DNA of 64,000 nt from Pseudomonas sp. Q2-TVG4-2. Its GTDB lineage: Bacteria > Pseudomonadota > Gammaproteobacteria > Pseudomonadales > Pseudomonadaceae. The position numbers and the translations under genes are program-made. The notes below the pieces were generated by a model. The model saw only the letters and a list, made by a program, of their open reading frames with translations, was not told where the DNA came from and did not search any database. The stretch lies in NCBI RefSeq assembly GCF_013620795.1, contig NZ_LGLW01000013.1, forward strand, positions 1-64,000, in the 5' to 3' direction. This document shows, piece after piece, positions 17,917 through 25,979 of the stretch. Within the stretch, counting starts at the first letter, position 1. Each line of letters begins with the position of its first letter.

Positions 17917-19157
17917 GGCTGTGGATTCAACCGGTGAACGCAACACACTAAATCTTGCGTAAGCAGGAGGGTGTTGCAAATGAAGCAACGACCTCGGATC
18001 TACTACACCGAAAGCCAGAAGGCGCTGATGTGGGATCGCTGGAAGGCAGGTGATTCGCTCCGGCAGATTGCAGTTGTTTGATCGAAACCATTCCTCGATC
18101 CAGCGGATTCTCGCGGAGACGGGAGGCATTCGCCCAGTTGCGCGACGACGTTCCAGGTTGGCGCTAACCCAGACGGAGCGCGAGGAGATTTCGCGCGCAC
18201 TTATTTCGCGCGCACTTGCAGTGGGCCAGTCGATTCGGCGAATCGCGCTGCGCCTAGCGCGCGCCATCCACCGTCAGTCGCGAGATCAACCGTAACGGCG
18301 GTCGTCAGTCTTACCGCGCCAACCAAGCTGAACAAGGCGGCATGGGAGCGGGCCCGTCGCCCTAAGCGTTGCAAGCTTGCCCAGTTCCCGAAGTTAGCGC
18401 AGCTTGTTGCGGAGAAGCTTCAGATCCAGTGGTCGCCCGAACAGACCGCTGGCTGGTTGAAGCGTATTTACCCGGACGCGACCTATCAGGTGTTACACGA
18501 GACTATCTACCGCAGCCTTTTCATCCAAGCCCGTGGCGCGCTGAAAAAGGAGTTACTGGAGCATCTGCGCCGCAGCCGTGCCATGCGCCGCTCGCGTCAC
18601 CACACCCAGAAGACCGAGAACCACGGCCGTATCAACGACACGTTTCCATCAGCGAGCGGCCAGCCGTGGCTGAAGATCGTGCTGTACCAGGGCACTGGGA
18701 AGGTGATTTGTTGTGTGGCAGCAAGAACAGTCAGATTGCCACGCTGGTTGAGCGCCGTAGCCGTTACGTAATGCTGGTAAAGGTGGAAGCAAAGAACACC
18801 GAGACAGTGGTGAATGCGCTGATCGAAAATGCTCAGCGACTGCCTCAAGAGCTATACCGATCCCTGACCTGGGATCGAGGCAAAGAGATGGCTGGGCACA
18901 AGCGCTTCACCCTGATGACGGACATCCAGGTCTATTTCTGTGATCCGCAGAATCCTTGGCAGCGCGGGACGAATGAAAATACCAACGGCCTGCTACGGCA
19001 GTACTTCCCGAAGGGAACTGATCTCTCGCTCTACTCGCAGGATGAGCTGGATCAAGTCGCTCGGCAGCTGAACGAACGTCCCCGAAAGACTTTGGGGTAC
19101 TCGATTCCCGCCGAGTATTTTAACCACGCTGTTGCGTCGATGGTTGAATCCACAGCC
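17917..19157 (+). mobile_element. IS30-family insertion sequence, degenerate
   Basis: The element is bounded by imperfect terminal inverted repeats. The left end (17917-17945) starts GGCTGTGGATTCAACC and contains ACGCAACA. The right end (19130-19157) is its inverse, with the first 16 bases identical and ACGCAACA also kept. Length is about 1.24 kb, normal for IS30 relatives. No target duplication is evident. The transposase inside is frameshifted, so the copy cannot move by itself. Confidence 0.85.
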
Positions 19158-19190
19158 ATTAGCTTTAGCTTTCACTCGTCGCTGGCGTAG
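17980..19190 (+). pseudogene. IS30-family transposase with four frameshifts
   Basis: The ATG at 17980 follows AGGAGG and encodes MKQRPRIYYTESQKALMWDR, an IS30-type N-terminal helix-turn-helix. The frame then breaks four times, near 18072-18078, 18258-18264, 18331-18337 and 18642-18648. The pieces give successively [49 protein letters not shown] and [20 protein letters not shown]. The DDE core is recognisable in the last piece: EGD, then [12 protein letters not shown], then [21 protein letters not shown] with the catalytic Glu. The final frame reads through the right inverted repeat and stops at 19190 in flanking DNA. Confidence 0.85.
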
Positions 19191-19298
19191 CCGGCGCCAG
19201 CCGCGGAGAGGCCCGCTCGACGAGGTCTCGTACCCGAGCGAGGAAGGGGGCGGACTTTGCTTTTTGCAGCTATGCGTCTAACGACGGCGGCAACAGCT

Positions 19299-19526
19299 TC
19301 ACCCGTGCTTCCCCGTCCACGGCATAACGATCTGCAAATCGCCAACAAGCAACTGCGCCGCAAGCATCCAGACCACCGCTCCAATCAAACCCAGCGACAG
19401 ATGCCCGACGACGATTCCGATGGCGATCTGTTTCCACAGCCCGGCGTATTGATTGGATGGGGTAGCAGCGGCGGTGCGGTAGGGCGTCTCGCGCTCAGCG
19501 CGGATGTTGTCGAAGCTGTCTCTCAT
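19299..19526 (-). CDS. small single-pass or two-pass membrane protein, unknown function
   Basis: A 75-residue protein: a polar N-terminus (MRDSFDNIRAERETPYR), then a long hydrophobic stretch (about residues 32-65: IAIGIVVGHLSLGLIGAVVW, then LAAQLLVGDL) and a short basic end. The N-terminus is Arg-rich, so it would stay inside. It lies downstream of the tRNA-Met gene and its terminator on the same strand. The Shine-Dalgarno is weak (GAGAACG), so I hold this at moderate confidence. No family is recognised. Confidence 0.5.
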   Translation of the reverse strand: MRDSFDNIRAERETPYRTAAATPSNQYAGLWKQIAIGIVVGHLSLGLIGAVVWMLAAQLLVGDLQIVMPWTGKHG

Positions 19527-19564
19527 GGTGCGTTCTCGGTGATGCTTGGCTAAATAGCGGGCAC

Positions 19565-19598
19565 AAAAAAAGGGTTCAGCTTTCGCTGAACCCTTTTT
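19565..19598 (-). terminator. intrinsic terminator of tRNA-Met
   Basis: AAGGGTTCAGC pairs with GCTGAACCCTT around a short TTTC loop, followed on the minus strand by a run of T residues. It lies immediately 3' of the tRNA. Confidence 0.85.
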
Positions 19599-19603
19599 GA
19601 ATT

Positions 19604-19680
19604 TGGTGGCTACGCAGGGACTTGAACCCCGGACCCCAGCATTATGAATGCTATGCTCTAACCAACTGAGCTACGTAGCC
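19604..19680 (-). tRNA. tRNA-Met (CAU)
   Basis: A 77-nt cloverleaf on the minus strand. The acceptor stem GGCTACG pairs with CGTAGCC, followed by ACCA including an encoded CCA. The D-arm is AGCTCAGTTGGTTAGAGC. The anticodon loop TTCATAA gives CAT, and the T-arm contains GGTTCAAGTCC. The paired first base of the acceptor and the overall form fit elongator tRNA-Met rather than the initiator, though a lysidine-modified Ile tRNA cannot be fully excluded from sequence alone. Confidence 0.93.
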
Positions 19681-19691
19681 AAGTGGCGCGC

Positions 19692-19720
19692 ATTATTCTC
19701 GTCGCGCCTGTAGCTGTCAA
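19692..19720 (-). promoter_or_regulatory. sigma-70 promoter of tRNA-Met
   Basis: On the minus strand TTGACA (19720-19715), a 17-bp spacer and AATAAT (19697-19692) lie just upstream of the tRNA 5' end at 19680. This is a near-consensus housekeeping promoter, followed by a GC-rich discriminator as is common for stable RNA genes. Confidence 0.8.
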
Positions 19721-19818
19721 GCCTTCCTCGGTGATTTTTCGTCCGTCTATCAAATGCTTATGCGGTGCCACCCGCGGGCCTCAGAGCCAGCATGATGGCG
19801 CGTCTGTTTTCGTGCCGA

Positions 19819-19990
19819 TCAATCCCACTCTAGCGCGAAGCCGGGGTTAGCCAGGCGCTCGTGGCGGTCCAGCGCGGCGATGTGTTGCATCTCTTCATCG
19901 CTCAAGCGCAGCTGCCATGCAGCGAAGTTGGTGGCTATGTTCTCGACGCCAGGAGCATCGATGGCTTGTTGCGTACGGGCGATGGTTGGA
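19819..19990 (-). pseudogene. C-terminal remnant of an aldo/keto reductase (DkgB-like)
   Basis: About 55 codons on the minus strand end at TGA 19821-19819. They encode ENIATNFAAWQLRLSDEEM, then IAALDRHERLANPGFALEWD. This matches the C-terminal end of 2,5-diketogluconate reductase-type aldo/keto reductases, where NFxxxxxxLSDEEM and the final PxFAxxWD are conserved. No start, NADPH-binding barrel or catalytic Tyr-Lys-His precedes it; the stub begins directly after the MFS gene stop. An MFS-AKR operon probably lost most of the second gene. Confidence 0.65.
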
Positions 19991-19995
19991 ACTGA

Positions 19996-21204
19996 TCAAT
20001 GGGAAGCGGGGAAGGCCGAGTCTTGCGTGTCGTTGCCGGGGCTCATGCCCAGGCTATCCAACCGGCCGCTCCAGTAAGTGAGGGCCAGGGCAATCAGCAC
20101 GACCAGCGAGCCGATCCAGGCGGTATGTATCAGCCCCATGGAAGCGACGATATGTCCGCCGAGCCATGCGCCCCCGGCAATACCAAGGTTGAACGCGGCG
20201 ATGTTCAGACCCGAGGCGACGTCTATGGCGTTTGGCGTGTAGTGCTCGGCCTGACGCACCACGTAGACCTGCAGGCCGGGCACGTTGCCGAATGCTACGG
20301 CGCCCCAGAGCAATACGGTCGCCAGTGCCAGCCAGGGATTGCTCGCCGTGAAGGCGAGGGCGAACAGCACCGCAGCCAGCAGAGCGAAGATCAGCTTCAA
20401 GGCGCTGATCGGCCCGCGACGGTCGGCCAGCTTGCCGCCCCAGATGTTGCCTACTGCCACCGAGACGCCGTAGACCAGCAGCACTAGACTTACCGCGCCT
20501 TCCCTGAAGCCGCTGATCTCCTGCAGGATTGGCGCGAGGAAGGTGAACGCGATAAAGGTGCCGCCATAGCCGACCGCGGTCATTGCGTAGACCAAGAGCA
20601 GACGCGGCTGTTTCAGTACGGCCAGTTGCTGAACGATCGAGGCGGGCTTGCTGTGCTGAATGTTGCGTGGCACGAAGATCAGGCTGCCGATAAAGGCGAT
20701 CACGCCGAGCAGTGATACCGCGAGGAAGGTCTCCCGCCAGCCGAACTGCTGGCCAATGAACGTGCCCAGGGGCACGCCGGTGACAAGGGCGACAGTAAGC
20801 CCGGTGAACATGATGGCAATGGCGCTGGCGGCCTTTTCCTTCGAGACCAGGCTGGTGGCGATGGTCGAGCCGATGGAGAAGAACACGCCGTGTGCGAGCC
20901 CGGTCACGATGCGCGCCAGGATCAGCGGCTCGTAGCCCGGCGCTTGCCAGGCCAATAGATTGCCGGCCGTGAACAGCACCATCAGCGACAGCAGCAACAG
21001 CTTGCGCGGCACCTTGCCGGTCAGGGCTGTGAGCAGCGGGGCGCCGACCGCGACGCCGAGCGCGTAGAGGCTGACCAGCAGACCAGCCGACGGCAAACTG
21101 ACGCTGAGGTCGTTGGCGATGGTGGGGATCAGGCCGACGATGACGAACTCCGTCGTGCCAATGGCGAATGCGCTGAGGGTCAGCGCGAGGAGGGCGATGG
21201 GCAT
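19996..21204 (-). CDS. MFS transporter, AraJ/sugar-efflux-like
   Basis: A 402-residue major-facilitator protein with twelve hydrophobic segments. The N-terminus MPIALLALTLSAFAIGTTEF is typical of the DHA1 AraJ/SotB/YdhP group, which exports sugars or drugs. LARIVTGLAHGVFFSIGSTI matches the conserved helix 4 region of this group. The start at 21204 has CGGAG 8 bases upstream; the frame is open further upstream but only with non-family sequence. It is divergent from the LysR gene that probably regulates it and is followed by the aldo/keto reductase remnant. Confidence 0.88.
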   Translation of the reverse strand: MPIALLALTLSAFAIGTTEFVIVGLIPTIANDLSVSLPSAGLLVSLYALGVAVGAPLLTALTGKVPRKLLLLSLMVLFTAGNLLAWQAPGYEPLILARIVTGLAHGVFFSIGSTIATSLVSKEKAASAIAIMFTGLTVALVTGVPLGTFIGQQFGWRETFLAVSLLGVIAFIGSLIFVPRNIQHSKPASIVQQLAVLKQPRLLLVYAMTAVGYGGTFIAFTFLAPILQEISGFREGAVSLVLLVYGVSVAVGNIWGGKLADRRGPISALKLIFALLAAVLFALAFTASNPWLALATVLLWGAVAFGNVPGLQVYVVRQAEHYTPNAIDVASGLNIAAFNLGIAGGAWLGGHIVASMGLIHTAWIGSLVVLIALALTYWSGRLDSLGMSPGNDTQDSAFPASH

Positions 21205-21304
21205 GGATTGAACTCCGGTTGGATTGCATGCCGTCCAGTGTCTACTGCAGACTCGTGCGGAAAAAGCGGGCCTCAGGCCAAACATAATTGACTGTGGGTC
21301 ACAG

Positions 21305-22213
21305 ATGAAAACCACGCTCGACGAGTTACAAGCCTTCACAGCCGTCATCGATACCGGCTCGATAACCAGCGCCGCCGTGCAATTGGGGCAGACCGCCTCG
21401 GGCATCAGCCGCGCGTTAAGTCGGCTCGAAGCCAAGCTGGCCACCACGCTGCTGCGCCGCACGACAAGACGGCTGGAGCTGACCGAGGAGGGCAGTGCCT
21501 TTCTGATTCAGGCGCGGCGAATTCTCGACGCGGTGGAAGAGGCCGAAGAGCAGATGTCGCGACGCCAGCAGCATCCGGCCGGGCGCCTACGCGTCAACGC
21601 CTCGGCGCCGTTCATGCTGCACGTGCTGGTGCCCTTGATTGGCGGGTTTCGGGAGCGCTACCCGGATATCGAACTGGAACTGCACAGCAGTGATCAGATC
21701 ATCGATCTGCTGGAGCATCGCACCGACTTGGCGCTACGCCATGGCCCGCTGCGCGACTCCACCTTGCATGCCCGACCGCTGGGCCGCAGCCGGCTGCGTG
21801 CGGTGGCCAGTCCGGATTACCTGGTGCGAAGGGGTGCCCCGCAGCAGGTGGAGGAGTTGGCGGCGCACAGCCTGATCGGCTTCACCCAGCCGGAGAGTCT
21901 CAATCAATGGCCGCTGCGCCATCCGCTCGGTGAAACCTGGCCCATCGTGCCGAGCCTATGGGCGTCGAGCGGGGAGACGGTGCGGCATCTGGCGTTGGCC
22001 GGCGAAGGTATCGCCTGTCTGTCTGACTTCATGACGGCACGGGATCGGGCCGAAGGTGCGCTGGTGGAAGTGCTGCCCGAGGCCAATACCAACGTGTTGC
22101 AACCGATTCACGCGGTGTACTACCGCAATACCGCATTGGCGGCGCGCATCACCTGCTTCCTTGATTACCTGAATGATTGCCTGGGAGAGCAGGCGTGGAC
22201 GTGCGACGGATAA
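21305..22213 (+). CDS. LysR-type transcriptional regulator
   Basis: A 302-residue LTTR. The N-terminal helix-turn-helix spans about residues 1-60 (FTAVIDTGSITSAAVQLGQ, then SRALSRLEAKLATTLLRRTT). The effector-binding domain follows from GRLRVNASAPFMLHVLVP onward. The ATG at 21305 is preferred over an earlier in-frame ATG at 21224, since LTTRs start just before the recognition domain. Divergent placement from the MFS exporter at 19996-21204 suggests it controls that gene and itself. Confidence 0.9.
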   Translation: MKTTLDELQAFTAVIDTGSITSAAVQLGQTASGISRALSRLEAKLATTLLRRTTRRLELTEEGSAFLIQARRILDAVEEAEEQMSRRQQHPAGRLRVNASAPFMLHVLVPLIGGFRERYPDIELELHSSDQIIDLLEHRTDLALRHGPLRDSTLHARPLGRSRLRAVASPDYLVRRGAPQQVEELAAHSLIGFTQPESLNQWPLRHPLGETWPIVPSLWASSGETVRHLALAGEGIACLSDFMTARDRAEGALVEVLPEANTNVLQPIHAVYYRNTALAARITCFLDYLNDCLGEQAWTCDG

Positions 22214-22277
22214 CCGGTCCGAACGATGCCTGCGTGACTTTGCCTAACGCTGCAGGCACATCTGCGAGGAGAACTTC

Positions 22278-22472
22278 ATGCTCAGCATCACCTTTCCAAG
22301 CGATCCGCCGCTTAATCCCTGGCTGGCCGACGAGTCGCCGCTGAACGATCTCGACGAGGCGGAGAGCGACACCGAACTGGACGACGGCGATACGCTGCCC
22401 GATGAAGTGGTCGAGCAACTGGAAAAAGAGCCGCCGCCGCCCGATCCGATGCCTGACCCAGGGGTGATGTAG
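22278..22472 (+). CDS. short acidic Pro-rich protein, unknown function
   Basis: A 64-residue protein with MLSITFPSDPPLNPWLADES at the start, then a run of Asp and Glu, and a Pro-rich end (EPPPPDPMPDPG). It looks disordered. GAGGAGAACTTC precedes the ATG, supporting real translation. No family function is known to me. It follows the LysR gene on the same strand by about 60 bp. Confidence 0.55.
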   Translation: MLSITFPSDPPLNPWLADESPLNDLDEAESDTELDDGDTLPDEVVEQLEKEPPPPDPMPDPGVM

Positions 22473-22529
22473 CGGTTCGGTTGTATCTGATCGATAGGCT
22501 CATCGCCGCCCAGGATGCACCTGGCACTG

Positions 22530-22603
22530 GTTCCCACGCGAATGCGTAGAAACCATCGGTCTTCGACTCCGCACTCATCGTACCCACGCGCCTGCGTGGG
22601 GTA
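22530..22603. repeat. two REP-like short palindromes
   Basis: Two imperfect copies of a CCCACGC-NNNN-GCGTGGG type palindrome lie 50 bp apart: GTTCCCACGC...GCGTAGAAAC (22530-22552) and TACCCACGC...GCGTGGGGTA (22581-22603). They resemble dispersed Pseudomonas REP units in pairs. Copy number elsewhere cannot be judged here. Confidence 0.5.
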
Positions 22604-22756
22604 GGCTGGCACGCTATGTCTCAGCCTGCTGGCATAGCCGCTGCAGCGTTTGCCGCTTCCGTGACACCATTGCGCGAGCGCTAAGGCCAGATGCGTAACT
22701 GCCGGCGTGAGCGGTCGATTCCAAATTCTTCAAATATCTCTCTAAAGAGCAGAAGC

Positions 22757-23875
22757 ATGAACAGGCGGTTGCTGGTTGGGGTACTGCTGATTGGCCTGCA
22801 TGTGTTCGTTGGCGTCACGTTGATTCCGGCTTTATCGCTTGGATTGCCGGGCAGCGTTCTGGCCTGCGGGTACCTCGTGCTTTCTGCAGTGCTGATGCGC
22901 TATGGCGTGCTGGTGCGAGGGTCGGGTAGCGCGCTGCTGGCATGGTCCGGCTTGCTGGCCATGGGAATCTTTTCCAGTCTGGCGGTTTTTTCGCTGGTTC
23001 GCGCCTTCATGCTGGCGCTGGCATCGCTGCTGGGCTGGGAGTCGGCAGCGTTCACGCAGAACTCAGCGTTGGCCGTGATCGCCGCGGTGCTGGCGGTGAC
23101 GCTGTTCGGGCTGCTAAACGCACGGCGAACCGCTCGGGTAGTGGAGCGCGACATCGCCATGCGCAATCTGCCTGCCGCGCTGGACGGGTTCAGAATCGTT
23201 CAGCTCAGCGATATCCATGTGGGCCCGACGATCAAGCAAGGCTATATCGAGGCGATCGTGAAGCGGGTCAACGGATTGTCGCCCGACCTGGTGGTCATTA
23301 CTGGCGACCTGGTGGACGGCAGCGTCGCCGACCTGGCCGACGACATCGCACCACTGGCTCAGCTGAGGGCTGGTCACGGCGTTTACGTGGTGACCGGCAA
23401 CCACGAGTACTACTCCGGTGCGGACAGCTGGATTGCTGAATTCGAGCGGCTGGGCATGGCGGTGCTGCTCAACCGTCACGTGCTGGTCGAACAGGCGGGC
23501 GCTCGGTTGGTGTTGGCGGGCATTGCGGACTATTCGGCCGAGCTGTTCAGACCCGGTCATCGCAGCGATCCGGCCGCGGCGCTCGCGGGTGCACCGCCGA
23601 ATGTGCCGCGCATCCTCCTGGCGCATCAGCCGCGGTCGGCGAAGGCCGCGTTGGCCGCTGGTTGCGATCTGCAGCTATCCGGCCATACGCACGGCGGGCA
23701 GTTCTGGCCCTGGATGCATTTCGTGCGTTGGCAGCAGCCATGGGTGGCGGGCCTTCAGCGTGTCGGCGAGATGCAGATTTATATAAGCCGCGGGACTGGT
23801 TACTGGGGACCACCGCTGCGTTTCGGCGCGCCATCGGAGATCACCCGTATTCGTTTGATCAGGACGGCAACTTAA
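22757..23875 (+). CDS. membrane-anchored metallophosphoesterase
   Basis: A 372-residue protein with four N-terminal membrane segments (residues about 1-120) followed by a calcineurin-like phosphoesterase domain. The metal-site motifs appear in order: LSDIHVG (D-x-H), VITGDLVDG (GD), VTGNHEYY (GNHE), ILLAHQP, and SGHTHGGQFWP (GHTH). The architecture is that of the YkuE/YaeI-type phosphodiesterases; YaeI is linked to lipid head-group chemistry, but the substrate here is unknown. It converges on the mpg gene with a 7-bp gap. Confidence 0.88.
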   Translation: MNRRLLVGVLLIGLHVFVGVTLIPALSLGLPGSVLACGYLVLSAVLMRYGVLVRGSGSALLAWSGLLAMGIFSSLAVFSLVRAFMLALASLLGWESAAFTQNSALAVIAAVLAVTLFGLLNARRTARVVERDIAMRNLPAALDGFRIVQLSDIHVGPTIKQGYIEAIVKRVNGLSPDLVVITGDLVDGSVADLADDIAPLAQLRAGHGVYVVTGNHEYYSGADSWIAEFERLGMAVLLNRHVLVEQAGARLVLAGIADYSAELFRPGHRSDPAAALAGAPPNVPRILLAHQPRSAKAALAAGCDLQLSGHTHGGQFWPWMHFVRWQQPWVAGLQRVGEMQIYISRGTGYWGPPLRFGAPSEITRIRLIRTAT

Positions 23876-23882
23876 GGGCCTT

Positions 23883-24581
23883 TCAGCTCGCCAATAGCTC
23901 GCGGCGCAGCAGTGCATAGTCGTCGCCTTCCACTTGCCCACGGCGCAGCGGATTGCGTGTGCAGTGTGCGGCGAAGCCCGCATCGACGAAGCGGTAGGGC
24001 AGATGCTCATCGCGCCCGGTCGGGATACCTAGCCGCGTAGTCTGGACGATATCGGGGCGTGCGCCGATATCGTCGATACGAAGTCGCGCGGGGTCCATAC
24101 GTTGCGCGTTCCATTCCTTTACCGTCAGGCCGAGCGCCTTGCACAGCAGCGTCTGGCCGGAGCAGAGGCGGGTCAGCGGCCGCGGGCCGCCAGCCGCAGC
24201 GGGGCTGTTGCAGCGCATGCGATCGATGGATTCTTCACAGGACAGCGAATCGACCCAGGGATAACCGGCCTTGATGCACACCGCGTTGCCGTCGCCCTGC
24301 ACGCTGAAGTTCAGCGAATCACCGCCACGCGAGTAATAGAGATAGAGATACCCGGCCGGCATGAACATCGCCCGCCGAGACGGGCTGTAGCCGAGCGAGG
24401 AGTGGCTGGCCTTCTCGTCGACGTAGTAGGCCTCGGTCTCGATGATTCGCGCCGACAACCACAGACCATCGACGCAATGACGAATCACGGTTCCCAGCAG
24501 ATCCTGGGCGACGAGTTGCGCGTCCCGATCGAAAAACGCGTCGTTCAGGTAGTGCAGAGGTGGTTCGGTGAGGCTGTTCAT
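23883..24581 (-). CDS. DNA-3-methyladenine glycosylase (AAG/MPG type)
   Basis: Base-excision repair glycosylase removing alkylated purines, 232 residues from the ATG at 24581. Family features are ARIIETEAYYVDEKASH, with the catalytic Glu in IETEAY, RRAMFMPAGYLYLYY and, toward the C-terminus, RLGIPTGRDEHLPYRFV. The longer frame upstream (to 24788) lacks family character and has no good ribosome-binding site. This AAG-type enzyme is unrelated in fold to E. coli Tag and AlkA. Confidence 0.92.
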   Translation of the reverse strand: MNSLTEPPLHYLNDAFFDRDAQLVAQDLLGTVIRHCVDGLWLSARIIETEAYYVDEKASHSSLGYSPSRRAMFMPAGYLYLYYSRGGDSLNFSVQGDGNAVCIKAGYPWVDSLSCEESIDRMRCNSPAAAGGPRPLTRLCSGQTLLCKALGLTVKEWNAQRMDPARLRIDDIGARPDIVQTTRLGIPTGRDEHLPYRFVDAGFAAHCTRNPLRRGQVEGDDYALLRRELLAS

Positions 24582-24987
24582 CAATACTCCGGCGTCGGCA
24601 AATCTGCCTGTTCCGACCACACAAGCGGGACGAATTTCCCTAGCTGAGAACAAGTTGCCGTACCAGTCGTCAGTAAGGTGTGCTGTAGAGCGAAGTCGTG
24701 CCCGTTCGCTGTCCGGCCGAACGCACGGAGCGGGGCATCTCTGGAGTCTGGCATAAGCTAGCGGTTTCAAGTTGCGCCGGGTCTCCACAAAAAACCTGGC
24801 GAGGACTGGGCTTCGAATCCACTATCCAGTTATGGCGTACACGCGCAAACAAACAATCGATGGTGCCTGGCGCGACATACCCGTCGTCTGTGATTGATGT
24901 TCTGCCGCGAGCGCTTTTCATGGCTGGCGAGACAAGTCACCCTTCTGATCCCGGCATGACCCGAGACAAACTAAGCGTGGTTCACCT
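24582..24987. other. 406-bp divergent intergenic region, no gene recognised
   Basis: It lies between the divergently oriented glycosylase and LysR genes, so it holds both promoters. No convincing short gene, RNA fold or repeat was found. A TTCGAATCC string near 24811 recalls a tRNA T-arm, but no cloverleaf can be built around it. Confidence 0.5.
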
Positions 24988-25905
24988 ATGAAAATCCATC
25001 CGCTCCCTCCGCTCAACAGCCTGGTGGCGTTTGAAGCGGCCGCGCGGCATCTGAGCTTTACCCTCGCCGCGCACGAGCTCAATGTCACTCAGGGGGCAAT
25101 CAGCCGGCAGGTCCGCCTGCTCGAAGATTATCTGGGCAAGACCCTGTTCGAGCGCACCACTCGGTCGATCAACCTGAGCCCGACCGGGAGCCAGTACTAC
25201 GAGACGGTGCGTGACGCGCTTACCCAGGTCGCCCAGGCCACCGGAGAGATTCGACATTGGCGTGGCGCGCAGCAGGTCACTGTCGCTACCAGTACGGCGA
25301 TGGCCTCGTTGTGGCTATTGCCCAAGGTGGCCGAATTTCAGCGAGATAACGAAGAGATTGATCTGCGAATCATCGCCTACGACCACGTCAAGGATTATGC
25401 CCGCCTGGATTGCGATCTGGCGCTGTACTACTGCAGTACACCGCCGAAGGGTATCCAGGTGATGCCGCTGTTTTCCGAAGAGGTGTTCCCAGTCTGCAGC
25501 CCCGGTTACCTATCCAAACATCCTGGGCTGACCGAGCCGCAGCAGCTGGCCGGCTGTACCTGGCTGTGGCTGGAAGATCCGCAGATGGATTGGATCGGTT
25601 GGCAGGAATGGTTCCGGCAGCTTGGGCAGAAGGCGCCGGAGCCCAAGCAACGCATCAATATCAACAACTATTCAATGCTGATCCAGTCTGCGCTGAGTGG
25701 TCAGGGGATTGCTCTCGGGTGGTCGAATCTGGTCGATGCTCATTTGCAGAGCGGGGCGTTGGTTCGACCCATCGAGGCCGTGCTGAGGACAAAGGCGAAA
25801 TTCTGCCTGCTCGAACCCCAGAGCCGAGGCATCAGCCGCCACAGCGTGACACGGTTTCGCAGCTGGCTGCTCGAGCAGCTGCCGACGGCGATTGCCGAGG
25901 AATAG
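24988..25905 (+). CDS. LysR-type regulator, GcvA-like
   Basis: A 305-residue LTTR of the GcvA/AmpR branch. The N-terminus MKIHPLPPLNSLVAFEAAAR and SFTLAAHELNVTQGAISRQV carry the helix-turn-helix of that branch. The effector domain runs from VTVATSTAMASLWLLPKV to the end. It sits next to the BCCT transporter gene (convergent) and the divergent Rieske operon beyond, and is the only regulator gene in that locus. It is the natural candidate to bind the palindromes at 27918-27976, which is an inference. Confidence 0.9.
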   Translation: MKIHPLPPLNSLVAFEAAARHLSFTLAAHELNVTQGAISRQVRLLEDYLGKTLFERTTRSINLSPTGSQYYETVRDALTQVAQATGEIRHWRGAQQVTVATSTAMASLWLLPKVAEFQRDNEEIDLRIIAYDHVKDYARLDCDLALYYCSTPPKGIQVMPLFSEEVFPVCSPGYLSKHPGLTEPQQLAGCTWLWLEDPQMDWIGWQEWFRQLGQKAPEPKQRININNYSMLIQSALSGQGIALGWSNLVDAHLQSGALVRPIEAVLRTKAKFCLLEPQSRGISRHSVTRFRSWLLEQLPTAIAEE

Positions 25906-25929
25906 GCCTACCGAAGCCGAAAAAGAACC

Positions 25930-25952
25930 GCCGCCGGCTTTTGGCCGGCGGC
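25930..25952 (-). terminator. intrinsic terminator of the BCCT gene
   Basis: GCCGCCGGC (25930-25938) pairs with GCCGGCGGC (25944-25952). On the minus strand it is followed by TTCTTTTTC. It lies between the convergent LysR and BCCT genes and mainly serves the latter. Confidence 0.75.
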
Positions 25953-25979
25953 AGCGTGGGGGCGAGGGGCGCTAGTGAT

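Noticed and set aside
19257..19553. Plus-strand frame opposite the 75-residue membrane protein
   Set aside because: Arg/Gln-rich shadow without a ribosome-binding site; the minus-strand frame has a clear hydrophobic segment.
24800..24830. tRNA T-arm-like string TTCGAATCC
   Set aside because: No acceptor, D or anticodon stems can be formed around it.
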